The position numbers were made by a program, and so were the translations under genes. Under the pieces are notes generated by a model. It was not told the DNA's origin. It saw nothing but the letters and a program-made list of their open reading frames with translations, and searched no databases. Positions 1 through 11,041 of a stretch of 64,000 nt of DNA are shown here, piece after piece. The DNA comes from Leptobrachium leishanense (taxonomy: Eukaryota; Chordata; Amphibia; Anura; Megophryidae): contig CM019063.1 of assembly GCA_009667805.1 (NCBI GenBank), forward strand, positions 56,652,881 through 56,716,880. The letters are read 5' to 3'. How positions within the stretch are numbered: the stretch's first letter is position 1; the number at the start of each line of letters is the position of its first letter.

Positions 1-459
1 TTTTTATTTTTTATAAATGTTTTTTCTTTTTTCTGTAACAGCCCTCTTTATTATCATTCACTGGATCTCATATGTAAATTTCAGACATTTTCGCTCTGTA
101 GTTTCTTTGCAAACAGCGTTTTACTTTTCAAACATTCAGGCGTATTGTTTTTTTTCTCCACTCCATTTGTCTGCGGTGTCGGGTTTTTCCGGCGGCTGCT
201 CTGCGATCTGATCGGTTCCTGCGCGTCTTCAGGGAGGTTAATCCAGATTCTTTTGGGGGTTTCGGTGTGCATTCGCCTGGGTTTTGCGGCGAGTGTTCGA
301 CAGGTTTTCGGCAGCTTTTCCCTGCACTACGACGGCCCTGTGGTGCTTGCTGAATACACGGCAGGGTCGCCGAAATGGGATCGCCGAATCAAGCCGAATT
401 GAAGAGAACGAAAAGTCACCGAATGTGCGGTGACTTTTCGATTCTCTTTGAATAACCCT
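1..459 (-). mobile_element. MITE-A copy, right half (truncated by window edge)
   Basis: This is part of the commonest repeat in the window, a non-autonomous DNA element with terminal inverted repeat CAGGGTTATTCARAGAGA and no coding capacity. The copy ends in TTGAATAACCCTG at 447-459 and carries the family's outer hairpin (gaaaagtcaccg / cggtgacttttc). Its interior matches the copies at 10440 and 53612, including the purine/pyrimidine-rich run and the cagcgttttacttttcaaac block. The left part lies outside the window. The superfamily is inferred from better copies that are flanked by TA. Confidence 0.85.
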
Positions 460-1121
460 GTGAATGTTTAGTGTATAAATATAACACATATGGATAGAGG
501 AGGAAGTTTAAGTAATAATATAACCTTTGTCAGTGGTCAAAAAGTCAGACAAACAGAAACAGTACGGTAATATCACCCAAGCTAAAAACCACAAAAAACG
601 GTGTAGTGTACTTTCTGGCTATTAGGAACGAAGAAAGGGAAACTAAGGTTATGGATCAGTGATTTACATGGGTCTTGATGGGTGCGTCATCCAATGGAGA
701 ACCTTGCGTATGGTCAGTTGACCGTAGCAACCAACCTGGGTCATAAATCGTTTCCAAGGTGGAGATATCGTCCTCATGTCTGCTGTGAACTTGATCTGAG
801 GACGCAAGATCTCCTTGAATTGTTACACAATGTTTTGACTTTGCAATGGTTTTGCAACTTTGCAAGAACACTGGAAGCTGTCCTTCAGTCTGTACAGACA
901 TGGCGTCTGGAGGCTTTGTAGACAGGTCTGTGGGTTAACTTTTATTAATTTCCCAATATTGCTTTGATGGATAACGTTAAAGTTGCATTTAATTTTTTTA
1001 AATAAATATTTAAAAACAACAAAATGTGCAAACACATTCAAGCATCCACTGTACAGCGCTACGGAACTTGTTAGCACTTTATAAATACTTGTTACTGGAA
1101 CTGTAGGCATGGCATCACTAA
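460..1121. other. Gene-free spacer with a short L2 3'-tail relic
   Basis: I see no gene here. At about 1048-1092 the text gtacagcgctacggaac followed by an ttagcactttataaat-like end matches the 3' terminus of the L2 LINE at 7655-7690, so it is a small decayed L2 tail on the plus strand. The rest is AT-rich and unassigned. Confidence 0.5.
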
Positions 1122-1873
1122 CAGGGTTATTCAGAGAGAATCGAAAAATCACCGCACGTTCGGTGACCTTTCATTCCCTGCACTTTGGGGCGATTCGGCG
1201 ATTCCTAGTTTGCCAACCCTGCGGTGTATTCAGCAAGCCCCGCAGGGCCCCCGTAGTGCAGGAAAACTCGCAGAACACTCGCCAAACACTCACCGAACAC
1301 TTACTAAAAACCAGCAGAAACCTTTGCAAAAACCCCGCGGAACACGCCGGAAAAACCCGTCTAGCCGCCGATCACAGCGCAGAGCAGCCGCCGGAAAAAC
1401 CCGACTAGCAGACGTACGTGGTGAAAAAAAAAAAACAGGACGCTTGAAAGTTTCAAAATTTAAACGCTTGGAATGTCTGGAATTTACAAATAAGATCCAA
1501 TGAATGATAGTAAAAAGGACTGTTACAGAAAAAAGAAAAACTATTTTAAAAAAGAAAAAAACGGGAAAAAAAATTGACGAAAAAATCCAGAAAAATGCCC
1601 AAAAAAATCCTAAAAAAATCTAGAAATATAGAGACTCTTTACAGCAGAATAAAATAAACATTTATTATATATTGAGTTAAAACAGGAATATTTTTAACAT
1701 TGAACCCTATGGGATTCGCCTGAATAAACCTGTCGAATGAAACCACCGAAAAGCAGGGCAAATCGGCAACTTTTCTCAGCTGTTCGGTGTCTCTGAATAG
1801 ACGAACCATTGCTTCTCTATGGGGGATTTCACTGCCCTTGAACAGGCACCATATGTGCAGGCAATTCACCAGA
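1122..1873 (+). mobile_element. MITE-A copy, left part (interrupted by L2)
   Basis: The element starts with CAGGGTTATTCAGAGAGA at 1122 and runs through the family interior to the block gtgcaggcaattcaccagaatt. There it breaks and the L2 LINE begins. The missing end of the same copy resumes at 7711. The flank before the element is cactaa, roughly consistent with a TA target. Confidence 0.85.
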
Positions 1874-1984
1874 ATTGGCTCCAGTGACCTCCCCAAGTGG
1901 CATCCTAAGTGGACGTTCAGAATTGATTTCCTGGAGTTTTATCCAAGATCCCCGATGCCATCCACCATCACGATCCCTAATTCC

Positions 1985-2925
1985 TGAGTCTCCTCTCTCC
2001 ACAGGTAAGACTTTATCACCCATTATCCACAGACACCCACATCTCAACTGATCCCCTGCATACTTTTGCTGGTAAGACTTTATCACCCATTATCCACAGA
2101 CACCCACATCTCAACTGATCACCTGCATACGTTTGCTGGTAAGACTTTATCACCCATTATCCACAGACACCCACATCTCAACTGATCCCCTGCATACTTT
2201 TGCTGGTAAGACTTTATCACCCATTATCCACAGACACCCACATCTCAACTGATCCCCTGCATACTTTTGCTGGTAAGACTTTATCACCCATTATCCACAG
2301 ACACCACATCTCAACTGATCCCCTGCATACTTTTTGCTGTAAGACTTTATCACCCATTATCCACAGACACCCACATATCAACTGATCCCCTGCATACTTT
2401 TGCTGGTAAGACTTTATCACCCATTATCCACCAGACACCACATCTCAACTGATCCCCTGCATACTTTTGTGGTAGACTTTATCACCCATTATCCACAGAC
2501 ACCCACATCTCAACTGATCCCCTGCATACTTTTGCTGATAAGACTTTATCACCCATTATCCACAGACACCCACATCTCAACTGATCCCCTGCATACTTTT
2601 GCTGGTAAGACTTTATCACCCATTATCCACAGACACCCACATCTCAACTGATCCCCTGCATACTTTTGCTGGTAAGACTTTATCACCATTATCCACAGAC
2701 ACCCACATCTCAACTGATCCCCTGCATACTTTTGCTGATAAGACTTTATCACCCATTATCCACAGACACCCACATCTCAACTGATCCCTGCATACTTTTA
2801 CTGGTAAGACTTTATCACCATTATCCACAGACACCCACATCTCAACTGAATCCCCTGCATGACTTTTGCTGGTAGGAACCCATCACCCAGTATTCGCAGG
2901 CACCCACATTGTAACGTTACCTTGG
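1985..2925 (+). repeat. 67-bp minisatellite in the L2 5' region
   Basis: About 13 near-identical tandem units plus a degenerate last one. Each begins with taagactttatcaccc and includes ccacagacacccacatctc and ctgatcccctgcatac. Unit starts are near 2007, 2073, 2140, 2207, 2274, 2341, 2407, 2475, 2543, 2607, 2674, 2742 and 2806. Units differ by single-base indels. The array lies between the two copies of the L2 5' block, so it appears to be part of the LINE 5' region. Confidence 0.95.
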
Positions 2926-3267
2926 TCTTTTTTTTTTTGTCTTCTCCACCATTTGCTTTGCTAATTAGCATGTGAATCTCCTGCCCTATTGACAACAGCC
3001 CATCCAGCATCAGGTGTTTACCTTTTAACTGCCTTGAATGCATTCAGTCTGCCCTATATAACAGCTAGACATGTGCATTCGTTTTAGTACTAAAACGATT
3101 TAGTCCGAATTTTGGGATAATTTAGTTTTCCTATGACTGAAGAGATACGAAACTGCTCAGTACAAAAAATGAAAGAAACTAAAATAAAATGCACTACATT
3201 TTAGTTTCAGTCTTTTTTGTGATATTACATTGAGTGAGGAGACCAGCAATGAAGAGTGCAACATCCA

Positions 3268-3560
3268 CATGCCAATGCAGTAGGATGTTCTATACAGAGA
3301 GGTGCATTAATTAATGCAGGAGGATGTTCTATAATTATACAGAGAGGGGTATTAATGCAGGAGGATGTTATATACATTATACAGAGAAAGGTATAATTGA
3401 GAAGGATGTTCTATACAGAGAGGGACATTAATTAATTCAGGAGGATGTTCTATACATTATACAGAGAGGGGTATTATTAATGCAGGTGGATGTTGTATAC
3501 ATTATACAGAGAGGGGTATTCATTAATGCAGGAGGATGTTCTAAACATTATCAGAGAGGA
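3268..3560 (+). repeat. Internal tandem block of hAT copy 1
   Basis: About six degenerate units of 45-57 bp containing aggaggatgttctatacatt and atacagagagggg followed by an attaatgcag spacer. The sister hAT at 7925 has only about two units (8165-8240), so the array has expanded or contracted between copies. Confidence 0.85.
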
Positions 3561-3825
3561 GCCTTTTTTTTTTAGCCCTTTAAATCCACGGCTGTGAGCG
3601 CTGAGCTCGGCTGCTTGTTATATTATGTCTCAGTACAATGCATCAGTCTCAGCTGTTACAGTAACCGACTGCTGCTCATCACAGTGCTCAGAGTTTCAGT
3701 AAAACAAGGAAATAATATGTGTTATAAACCTCTTATATATAAAAATATTATTTACTAGTTTTACTGAAACTCTGAGCACTGTGATGAGCAGCAGTCACTT
3801 ACTGTAACAGCTTTGCCTGATACGG

Positions 3826-3955
3826 GGCAGTATTACAATGTTGGTGCTAACTTAACCAGAGCTGTTGCTGAAAACTCCATAGGCTATAATGGCTCTGGGA
3901 CGTTTACAACAGCTCTGGTTAAGTTAGCACCAACTATGTAATATGGCCCACATTG
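3826..3955. repeat. Foldback sequence nested in hAT copy 1
   Basis: This is an inverted repeat whose arms contain ttggtgctaacttaaccag and ctggttaagttagcaccaa. Its outer edges (gcagtattacaatg and gtaatatggcccac) resemble the ends of the GGGCC foldback family at 28738, 56901 and 57715. It occurs in both hAT sisters, so it was there before they spread. The copy at 3848 is the intact, empty-site version of the Harbinger insertion at 8522. Confidence 0.7.
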
Positions 3956-4699
3956 TGCTGAGAGTGAGAGATACTGTAAAAGCAGCGATATCAGCCCTCT
4001 GAGGAGCCACTACAATAGTAATTGTATCCGCTGGTTTTCAGATGAGTGAAATTAGTTTTCATACTAAAGAACTGAAAACGAATTTCTTTAGCAACTAAAT
4101 AAATTGCATTTTAGGACTAATCCATTAGTTCAAAACGAAATTTTGTGCTGTGCACATGTCTAATAACAGCTAAGAGTGGCTCCATGACTTGTCTTGTGAC
4201 ATCCCCAAGTGGCATCCTAAGTGGACGTTCAGAGTTGATTTCCTGGAGTTGCGGGACTGGAGGAAGGAACTGCAAGGCCCACTTTTTACTCTGGGTAAAC
4301 ACACGTCTATATCATGCTTTCTCTCACGCTTCTGCTCTTTACTTCTACCTTTCTCCTTAAATGGAACTCTGCCCCTCTACACCACCGACCCCTACACTAT
4401 CTGCATCTCTCCTCCTCCTCTCGTCTCACATGATGGCTCGCATGAGCTCCTTTGTTTCCTCAGAACATGGTCTCCCTCTATCTCTCGTGCTGCCAATCAC
4501 TCCACTCTCCCACAAATCCCATTCCCACCTTCTCTTTCTCACCCTCCTGCTGTTACTCTATTCAGGTGACATTATCCCTATCCGGCCCCAACAACATCCA
4601 AATACTTCCCTCTCATCCTATCTCCTATGCACATAAATCACCTCCCTGCAAGCCCAGCAACCTCATTCCCATAATCCCTCAGCGCCTGTCCTCTTTCTC

Positions 4700-5455
4700 C
4701 TGCGCCTCTGAACGCTCGCTCTGTGTGCAACAAACTCACAGTCGTCCATGACCTCTTCCTTTCAACTCCTTTCAACCTCCTAGCTTTAACTGAAACCTGG
4801 CTAACTCCCTCTGACACGGCCTCCGTTGCTGCTCTCTCACATGGCGGTCTACACTTGAGCCATACCCCCAGACCGGGTGAGAGAAATGGTGGCGGGGTCG
4901 GAATCCTGCTCTCTCCCACCTGCACCTACCAGCATCTCCCTCCACCCCCATCCTTCTCCTTCTCCTCCTTCGAGACACACTGCATCTGCCTGTTCTCTCC
5001 TCTGGCTCTCAGGGTGGCAGTCATCTACCGCCCACCGGGACCAACCTCCCAGTTCTTTGACCACTTTGCTACCTGGCTTTCTCACTTCCTGTCTTCTAAT
5101 CTTCCATGCCTAGTTCTCGGACTTCAACATTCCCATTGATGATCCTTCCGCCCTGCTGCCTCCAAACTTCTTTCACTCACGTCCTCCCTCACACAATCCT
5201 CCCTGCTCCCTACCCACCGCGATGGTCACGCTATTGACCCTGTCTTTTCCAACCTCTGCTCTATTTCTGAGTTCAACTGTCACCCTTTCCCCATCTCTGA
5301 CCACCACCATCTCTCTTTCAACCTATCTGGACTTCCTAAACACCCTGCTCCCCACCCCACACACACACTCGCAGAAATCTACATGCTGTGGACCCTCATC
5401 AATTCTCCAACCTACTTCACCACCTCCCTCATACCTCAACCGTCACCTGCCCTGA
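4700..5455 (+). pseudogene. L2 ORF2, APE-type endonuclease part (broken)
   Basis: The frame reads LLALTETWLTPSD followed by a glycine-rich GERNGGGVGILLS stretch, typical of LINE apurinic-type endonucleases that nick target DNA to start target-primed reverse transcription. A VIYRPPG segment follows. The expected GDFN catalytic block near 5115-5135 is disrupted: the text ctcggacttcaacattcc has lost bases, which shifts the frame. Downstream fragments continue in other frames to about 5455. The start is uncertain because the N-terminus is degenerate and pyrimidine-rich. The gene is non-functional. Confidence 0.8.
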
Positions 5456-5749
5456 TGCTGCCACTAATCACTACAACACTACGCTTATCTCTGCTCTAGA
5501 CACTCTTGCTCCTCTTCGACTCTGTAAGGCCCCACGCCGCCAGCTTCAGCCCTGGCACACCCTCCAGACTCGCTACCTGCAAAAATGCTCCTGTACTGCA
5601 GAGCGTGCCTGGAGGAAATCCCGCTCTGAAGCTGATTTTGTTCACTTCAAGTTATTCTCCGGTCATACACCTCTGCCCTCCACTTGGCCAAACAATCCTT
5701 CTTCTCATCTCTTATATCTTCGCTGTCTCCAACCCTAAACGCTCTGGTC

Positions 5750-7493
5750 CACCTTCAAACCCTCCTCTACCCACCTGCACCTCCCCCACAGCTGCCTTCA
5801 GCGCTCAAGACCTGGCAGACTGCTTCCTCAGTAAAACTTTAACTATCAGAAGCAACATCCCAACACAAGATAGTTATCTGCCACCTCCACTCCCACAGGT
5901 CCCCTCTGCCACCCTCTGCCGCCCACTCCCAGCCACTGAGGAGGAAGTCAATTCCTTATTGTCCTCCTCACATCTCACCACGTGCCCGCTCGACCCCATT
6001 CCCTCACATCTAATTCCTCCCCTCTCCTCCTCCCTCACCCCTGCTCTCACACACATCTTCGACCTATCTCTCTCCACTGGCTCCTTTCCATCCGCCTTCA
6101 AACACGTGCTAGTTACCCCTTTTACTAAAGAAACCATCCCTAGATCCCAACTCTCCATCCACCTACCGCCCTGTATGCCTGCTTCCCTTCACATCAAAGC
6201 TCTTAGAAAAACTAGTCTTCAACCGCCTTTCCCTCTTCTTGTCCTCCAATTCCCTACTTGACCCCCTGCAATCTGGCTTCCGTCCCCTACACTCAACTGA
6301 AACTGCCCTCACCAAAGTCACCAACGACCTCCGAACTGCTAAAAAACACGGCCACTATTCTATTCTCATCCTGCTTGGCCTCTCGGCTGCTTTTGACACT
6401 GTTGACCACCCCCTCCTTCTACAGACCCTCAACTCTCTGGGTCTCGGTGACACTGCACTTGCTTGGGTTGACTCCTATTTATCCAACAGGTCCTTCTGTG
6501 TGTCCTTTGCTGGTAACTCCTCCTCCTCATTGCCTCTATCTGTTGGTGTACCTCAAGGCTCTGTCCTTGGTCCTCTGCTCTTTTCCATCTACACCTCCTC
6601 CCTGGGCAAAATCATCAACAGCTTTGGCTTTAATTACCACCTCTACGCTGATGACACTCAGATCTACCTCTCTACCCCTGATCTCTCTCCCCCTGTCCTT
6701 TCAAAAGTCAGTGACTGTTTATCTGGCATCTCCTCCTGGATGGCCTCCCACCACCTAAAGATCAACATGTCAAAGACTGAACTCCTACTTATTCCTCCCT
6801 CCAATGCCTCCCCACCTCCTGACTTCTCTATCACGGTGGAGGGTATCACCATCTCCCCATCAAACCAAGTTCGCTGTCTTGGAGTTACACTTGACTCGGC
6901 TCTTTCCTTCATCCCCCACATCAAGTCTCTTTCCTCCTCCTGCCGATACCAACTGCGTAATATTTCCAGAATTCGGCCATTTCTTACCGCTGTCACCCCA
7001 AAACAACTCATACACGCCCTGGTAATCTCCCGACTCGACTATTGCAATAATCTCTTATCTGGCCTCCCTCTGTCCCGCCTCTCCCCCCTACAATCCATCC
7101 TGAACGCCACCGCCAGGCTAATTCACCTCACCCGCCGCTCTGTCTCTGCCGCTCCCCTCTGCGAGTCCCTTCACTGGCTCCCCATCCACTGCAGAATTAA
7201 GTAAAAAATCCTTATCCTTAACTACAAAACCCTCACTAACTCAGCTCCCCACTACCTGTCCTCACTAATCACCAAATACACCCCAGCCCGCTCCCTAAGG
7301 TCAAACAGTGACCTGCACGTAGCTTCTCCCCGCATCACCTCTTCCCATGATAGACTGCAGGATTTCTCACGCGCAGCCCCCACTCTCTGGAACGCTCTCC
7401 CTCGTACTGTCAGACTTTCCCCTAACTTCTCTTCCTTCAAACGCTCCCTTAAAACGTTCCTATTTAGGGAAGCCTACCACCCAACTCACTGAC
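5750..7493 (+). pseudogene. L2 ORF2, reverse transcriptase and C-terminal part (broken)
   Basis: The linker region up to about 6240 is in one frame. The reverse transcriptase continues in another from about 6239 to 7201. Recognisable motifs are [10 protein letters not shown] (catalytic aspartate of motif A), [13 protein letters not shown] (motif B) and YADDTQIY (motif C). The thumb and C-terminal block [12 protein letters not shown] is followed at 7201 by an in-frame taa stop, after which the same frame continues with LWNALPRTVRLSP and FLFREAY to 7493. That C-terminal signature is typical of the L2 clade. At least one frameshift and one stop kill the gene. Confidence 0.9.
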
Positions 7494-7710
7494 GCAACCA
7501 TCAATCACTCTCACCTTGCAGTCCTCTCCTCCTGATTCCAACCCCAACCCTCCTAGATTGTGAGTTCCTACGGGAATAGGGCCCTCATCTTCTCCTCTAC
7601 TGTTTGTCAAATGTTGTTCAATGTATTGTAACCCTGTCTATACTGTGCTTATTGTACAGCGCTGCGGAATATGCTGGCGCTTTATAAATAAAGAATAATA
7701 AATAATAATA

Positions 7711-7826
7711 ATTTGGCAAACTGCCTGCTCTCTGAATAGCCGAATGGCCCCGAAATGTCACCATTCGCTGAAATTCCGTGTCCAGTTACATTTTGGCCAC
7801 ATTTCGGATCTCTCTGAATAACCCCC
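7711..7826 (+). mobile_element. MITE-A copy, right end (after L2 insertion)
   Basis: The sequence tggcaaactgcctgctctctg through ctctctgaataaccccc is the standard MITE-A right terminus. It directly follows the L2 microsatellite tail and completes the copy begun at 1122. This shows that the LINE inserted into a pre-existing MITE-A. Confidence 0.85.
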
Positions 7827-7924
7827 TTAGTGTATATTTTACCCATTCTATTCCACCCGAGAAGCTCAGCTTGTGTCTCGGATGTAGCGTCAGGTTGCTG
7901 TACATTAGCGTCTTGTATACTTTG

Positions 7925-9263
7925 TAGACATGTGCATTCGTTTTAGTACTAAAACGATTTAGTCCGAATTTTGGGATAATTTAGTTTTCGTTTGACTCAA
8001 GAGAAACGAAACTGCTCAGTACAAAAAACGAAAGAAACTAAAATAAAATGCACTACATTTTAGTTTCAGTCCTGTTTGTGATATTACATTGATGAGTGAA
8101 GGAGACCAGCATTGAAGATCGCAACATCGCAACATCCAAAGTTCTGCACCCTCCACATGCCAATGCAGTAGGATGTTCTATACAGAGAGGGGCATTAATT
8201 AATGCAGGAGGATGTTCTATACATTATACAGAGAGGAGCCTTTTTTTTAGCCCTTTAAATCCAGTGGCTGTGAGCGCTGAGATCAGCTGCTTGTTACATT
8301 ATCTCTCAGTACAATGTATCAGGCTCAGCTGTTACAGTAACTGACTGTAACAGCGCTCAGAGTTTCAGTAAAACAAGGAAATAATATTGTTCTAACCTCT
8401 TATATATAAAAATATTATTTACTAGTTTTACTGAAACTCTGAGCGCTGTGATGAGCAGCAGTCAGTTACTATAACAGCTTTGCCTGACACGGGGCAGAAT
8501 TACAATGTTGGTGCTAACTTTGGCTAGGGTCAGACTGAGGCAGTGCGAACGCGCGTGCAGGCGCACTTAATCACGGCCGTGCTAGCAGCAGATGCCAGGC
8601 AATGACGGCCAATATACGAAGTACGGTCGCACAAAAGTCCGGCTGCGCAACGCAAGTGGAAAATGAACGCATTTTTTCGAGAACGTTAAACCACTAGTAC
8701 TGACGTACAGAGTGCGCTGCGTCCGCTAGAGGCGTGTGTGCGTGAATTGGAGACGTCAGACGCTGCTAATGTCCGGCCAACATAACGTCCAGATGCAATA
8801 AGTGTTTTATTGATGATCCGTACAAAATCACGGATGAAACTGCGCATAGTATGACCGCTATTGCGTATTCCGTGAAAAAATACGTCCATTCTTCGAACGC
8901 ACATTTTCACGGACAACGTGAAAAATGCGTTAGTCTGACCCTAGCCTTAACCAGAGCTGTTGTAAACTGAAAACCTCCATAGGCTATAATGGCTCTGGGA
9001 AGTTTACAACAGCTCTGGTTATGTTAGCACCAACTATGTAATATGGCCCACATTGTGCTGAGAGTGAGTGATACTGTAACAAGCAGCGATCTCAGCCCTC
9101 TGAGGAGCCACTACAATAGTAATTGTATCCATTGGTTTTCGGATGAATGAAATTAGTTTTCATACTAAAGAACTGAAAACGAATTTCTTTAGCAACTAAA
9201 TAAATTGCATTTTAGGACTAATCCATTAGTTCAAAACGAAATTTTGTGCTGTGCACATGTCTA
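7925..9263. mobile_element. hAT-type element, copy 2, exact 8-bp TSD, carries a Harbinger MITE
   Basis: It has the same ends as the element at 3066 (TAGACATGTGCATTCG and GTGCACATGTCTA). The duplication ATACTTTG is exact at 7917-7924 and 9264-9271. Without the nested insertion at 8522-8946 it is about 914 bp. It is shorter than copy 1, mainly because the internal tandem block has fewer units. No transposase is encoded. Confidence 0.9.
8522..8946. mobile_element. PIF/Harbinger-type MITE (425 bp) with empty site in window
   Basis: The ends are GGCTAGGGTCAGACT and AGTCTGACCCTAGCC. It interrupts the sequence gctaacttaaccag, which is intact at 3853-3866 in the sister hAT. The target is TTA (left copy mutated to TTT), matching the 3-bp TWA preference of PIF/Harbinger. 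Close relatives lie at 38055-38473 and 41355-41770. There is no coding capacity. Confidence 0.88.
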
Positions 9264-9271
9264 ATACTTTG

Positions 9272-10094
9272 TACGGGAGGCGCTCATGTGTCCCCAGCAG
9301 ATGAATAATGAGTTATTCCAACCAGCTCGTTCCCCATTTGCACCTGACTTTATTCTGAAAAGAATAACATTTTCAACCCCTGGTGTTAAGTGATTTCACT
9401 TCTGCACAATCACATAACACACAAAACTAAACCCACTACTCACCTCAGATCCCTCAGTGGAGAGAGCAGCACGATCTGCCGCTTCCTCGCTCTGCGGGCA
9501 GAGCTGCACTGCTTCTACATAAACGCAGTAAATAAATAAGATTCTTTTTGTTTTAATATAAACAATGTCATTATTTTCGTGTTAATTTCTCCTATAGCCG
9601 GATATCTGTGTGCGTGAATGAGGTCAGCTTCTCGTAATTTGTGCATATTTGCCTGTGCTTACACAACCATTGTGCCGCACCCACGATACCTTTATTAAAT
9701 TTCAGTTCCTGTTGCAATTCCTGGTTCACTGGAACAATAACCTGCATAAACACGCTGCATCTGGAATGCGCACGGTTCTTTATGAGCCACAGTAACTGGC
9801 ATGTTGGGCAACACAAATCCTACTACAATAAACCTGCTTGAAGCATCAGAGCTGCGGCTTTTCACCAGGTATTTTCCAGGTGATTTCTGCTTCTTTTTTA
9901 AATAAAAAATAGCAAGCATAGCAAGATCTCCCGCTATAAATAAACCTGAGCCAGAGAATCTGCACCGAATAGTGTCTTTAAAATAAGTTAGGTATTAAAT
10001 GTTTCATCATGTTTGTTACATATTGTTACATTCTTGCGCTGCGCAGCACTGGGTGTAAAGGGACAGAATGGTGATTTTTTTTTAGTAAGACTTA
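9272..10094. other. Gene-free spacer, nothing recognised
   Basis: AT-rich, apparently single-copy sequence within this window. I see no supported gene, tandem repeat or transposon end. Confidence 0.5.
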
Positions 10095-10271
10095 CAGGGT
10101 TATTCAGAGAGAGGTGAAACTCTGGAGAACTTTTGGAGAAGTGAAATTCTAGATCAAAATAGTTGATTTGGAAAGTGAGATAAATTGGAGAATTTTTCTG
10201 CTTTGGCTATTTTGACCTAGAATTTTCACTTCTCCTGCCAGTTCTCCTGAGTTTCACCTCTCTTTGAATAG
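10095..10271. mobile_element. MITE-B, about 177-bp palindromic element
   Basis: It starts CAGGGTTATTCAGAGAG preceded by TA (10093-10094) and ends TCTCTTTGAATA. It is nearly a perfect foldback, with gaggtgaaactc / gagtttcacctc at the tips and ttttgacctagaatttt in the interior. It shares the first 17 bases with MITE-A but has a different interior. Relatives form a cluster at 37801-38733. Confidence 0.8.
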
Positions 10272-10439
10272 ACATGCTTATAAATTCATTCTGGAGAAAC
10301 AATTTAGCAAAGGGCCACTACCACCAAAAAAAAGAAATGTCCCGTATTGTGTTTATTTGATGTTGCTGATATCTTACATGTGCTTTGTTTTTCTCTTGTT
10401 TGTTTAGTTAAGAAAATATTTTACTCTTACAGGGTTATT

Positions 10440-11041
10440 CAAAGAGAATCGAAAAGTCATCGCACGTTCGGTGACTTTTCGTTCTCTTCAATTCGGTTTG
10501 ATTTGACGATCCCATTTTGGCGAAACTGCGGTGTATTCAGCAAGCACCACAGGGCCGTCGTAGTGCAGGGAAAAGCCGCCGCAAACCTGCCGAACACTCA
10601 CCGCAAAACCCAGGCGAATGCACACCGAAACCCGCAAAAACATCTGGATTAACCGCACCGAAGACGCCAGAGAAACCCGAGCAGGAGTCGATCACAGCGC
10701 AGAGCAGCCGCCGGAAAAACCCGACACCGCAGACGAATGGAGTGAAAAAAAAAAACTGTTCGCTTGAATGTTTGAAAAGTGAAACACTGTTTGCAAAGAA
10801 ACTACTGAGCGAAAATGTCTGAAATTTTTGTTCTCTGAATAGACGAAGCATTGCTTCTGTATGGGGAATTCACTGCCCTTGAACAGGCACCGAACAGGCA
10901 CCGTATGTGCAGGCAATTCGCCAACATTTGGCAAAATGCCTGCTCTGTGAATAGCCGAACGGCCAAGAAAGGTAACCGTAAGCAGATTTTCAGCATTCGG
11001 TTACCTTTTGGCAGCCATTCGGGTCTCTTTGAATAGCCCTG
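10440..11041 (+). mobile_element. MITE-A copy with both ends and TA duplication (602 bp)
   Basis: This copy has complete ends CAGGGTTATTCAAAGAGA at 10440 and a right terminus TTTGAATAGCCCTG ending at 11041. TA lies on both sides (10438-10439 and 11042-11043). A TA duplication points to the Tc1/mariner group of DNA transposons, but no transposase is present to prove it. The interior lacks the middle segment found in longer copies such as 26706-27626, so it is an internal-deletion derivative. Each tip folds back on itself (gaaaagtcatcg / cggtgacttttc at the left, ggtaaccg / cggttacc at the right). Confidence 0.85.

Larger units (their letters stand above)
3066..4162. mobile_element. hAT-type non-autonomous element (1097 bp), exact 8-bp TSD
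   Basis: The terminal inverted repeats are TAGACATGTGCATTCG at the left and, at the right, the complement GTGCACATGTCTA. The 8-bp duplication ATAACAGC is exact at 3058-3065 and 4163-4170. An 8-bp TSD with ends of the TAGNNATGTGC type is the hAT signature. No transposase frame is present. Inside are a variable tandem block (3268-3560) and two long palindromes (about 3660-3800 and 3826-3955). It is inserted in the L2 5' region and is a sister of the element at 7925-9263. Confidence 0.9.
1874..7710 (+). mobile_element. L2-clade LINE, near full length, with 5' region
   Basis: This is a non-LTR retrotransposon inserted in MITE-A: the host sequence stops at 1873 and resumes at 7711. Net of the hAT inserted at 3066-4162 it is about 4.7 kb. 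The 3' end has the L2-type terminus (tgtacagcgctgcgg, then gcgctttataaataaa) and a TAATAA microsatellite tail. The 5' region holds two copies of a block (1885-1940 and 4198-4250, both containing ccccaagtggcatcctaag) and a 67-bp minisatellite. The coding part has an APE-type endonuclease and a reverse transcriptase, both broken by frameshifts. The short duplication at the ends (about aatt) is blurred by the tail. Most genomic LINEs lack the 5' region, so this one is unusually complete, although it is dead. Confidence 0.85.
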
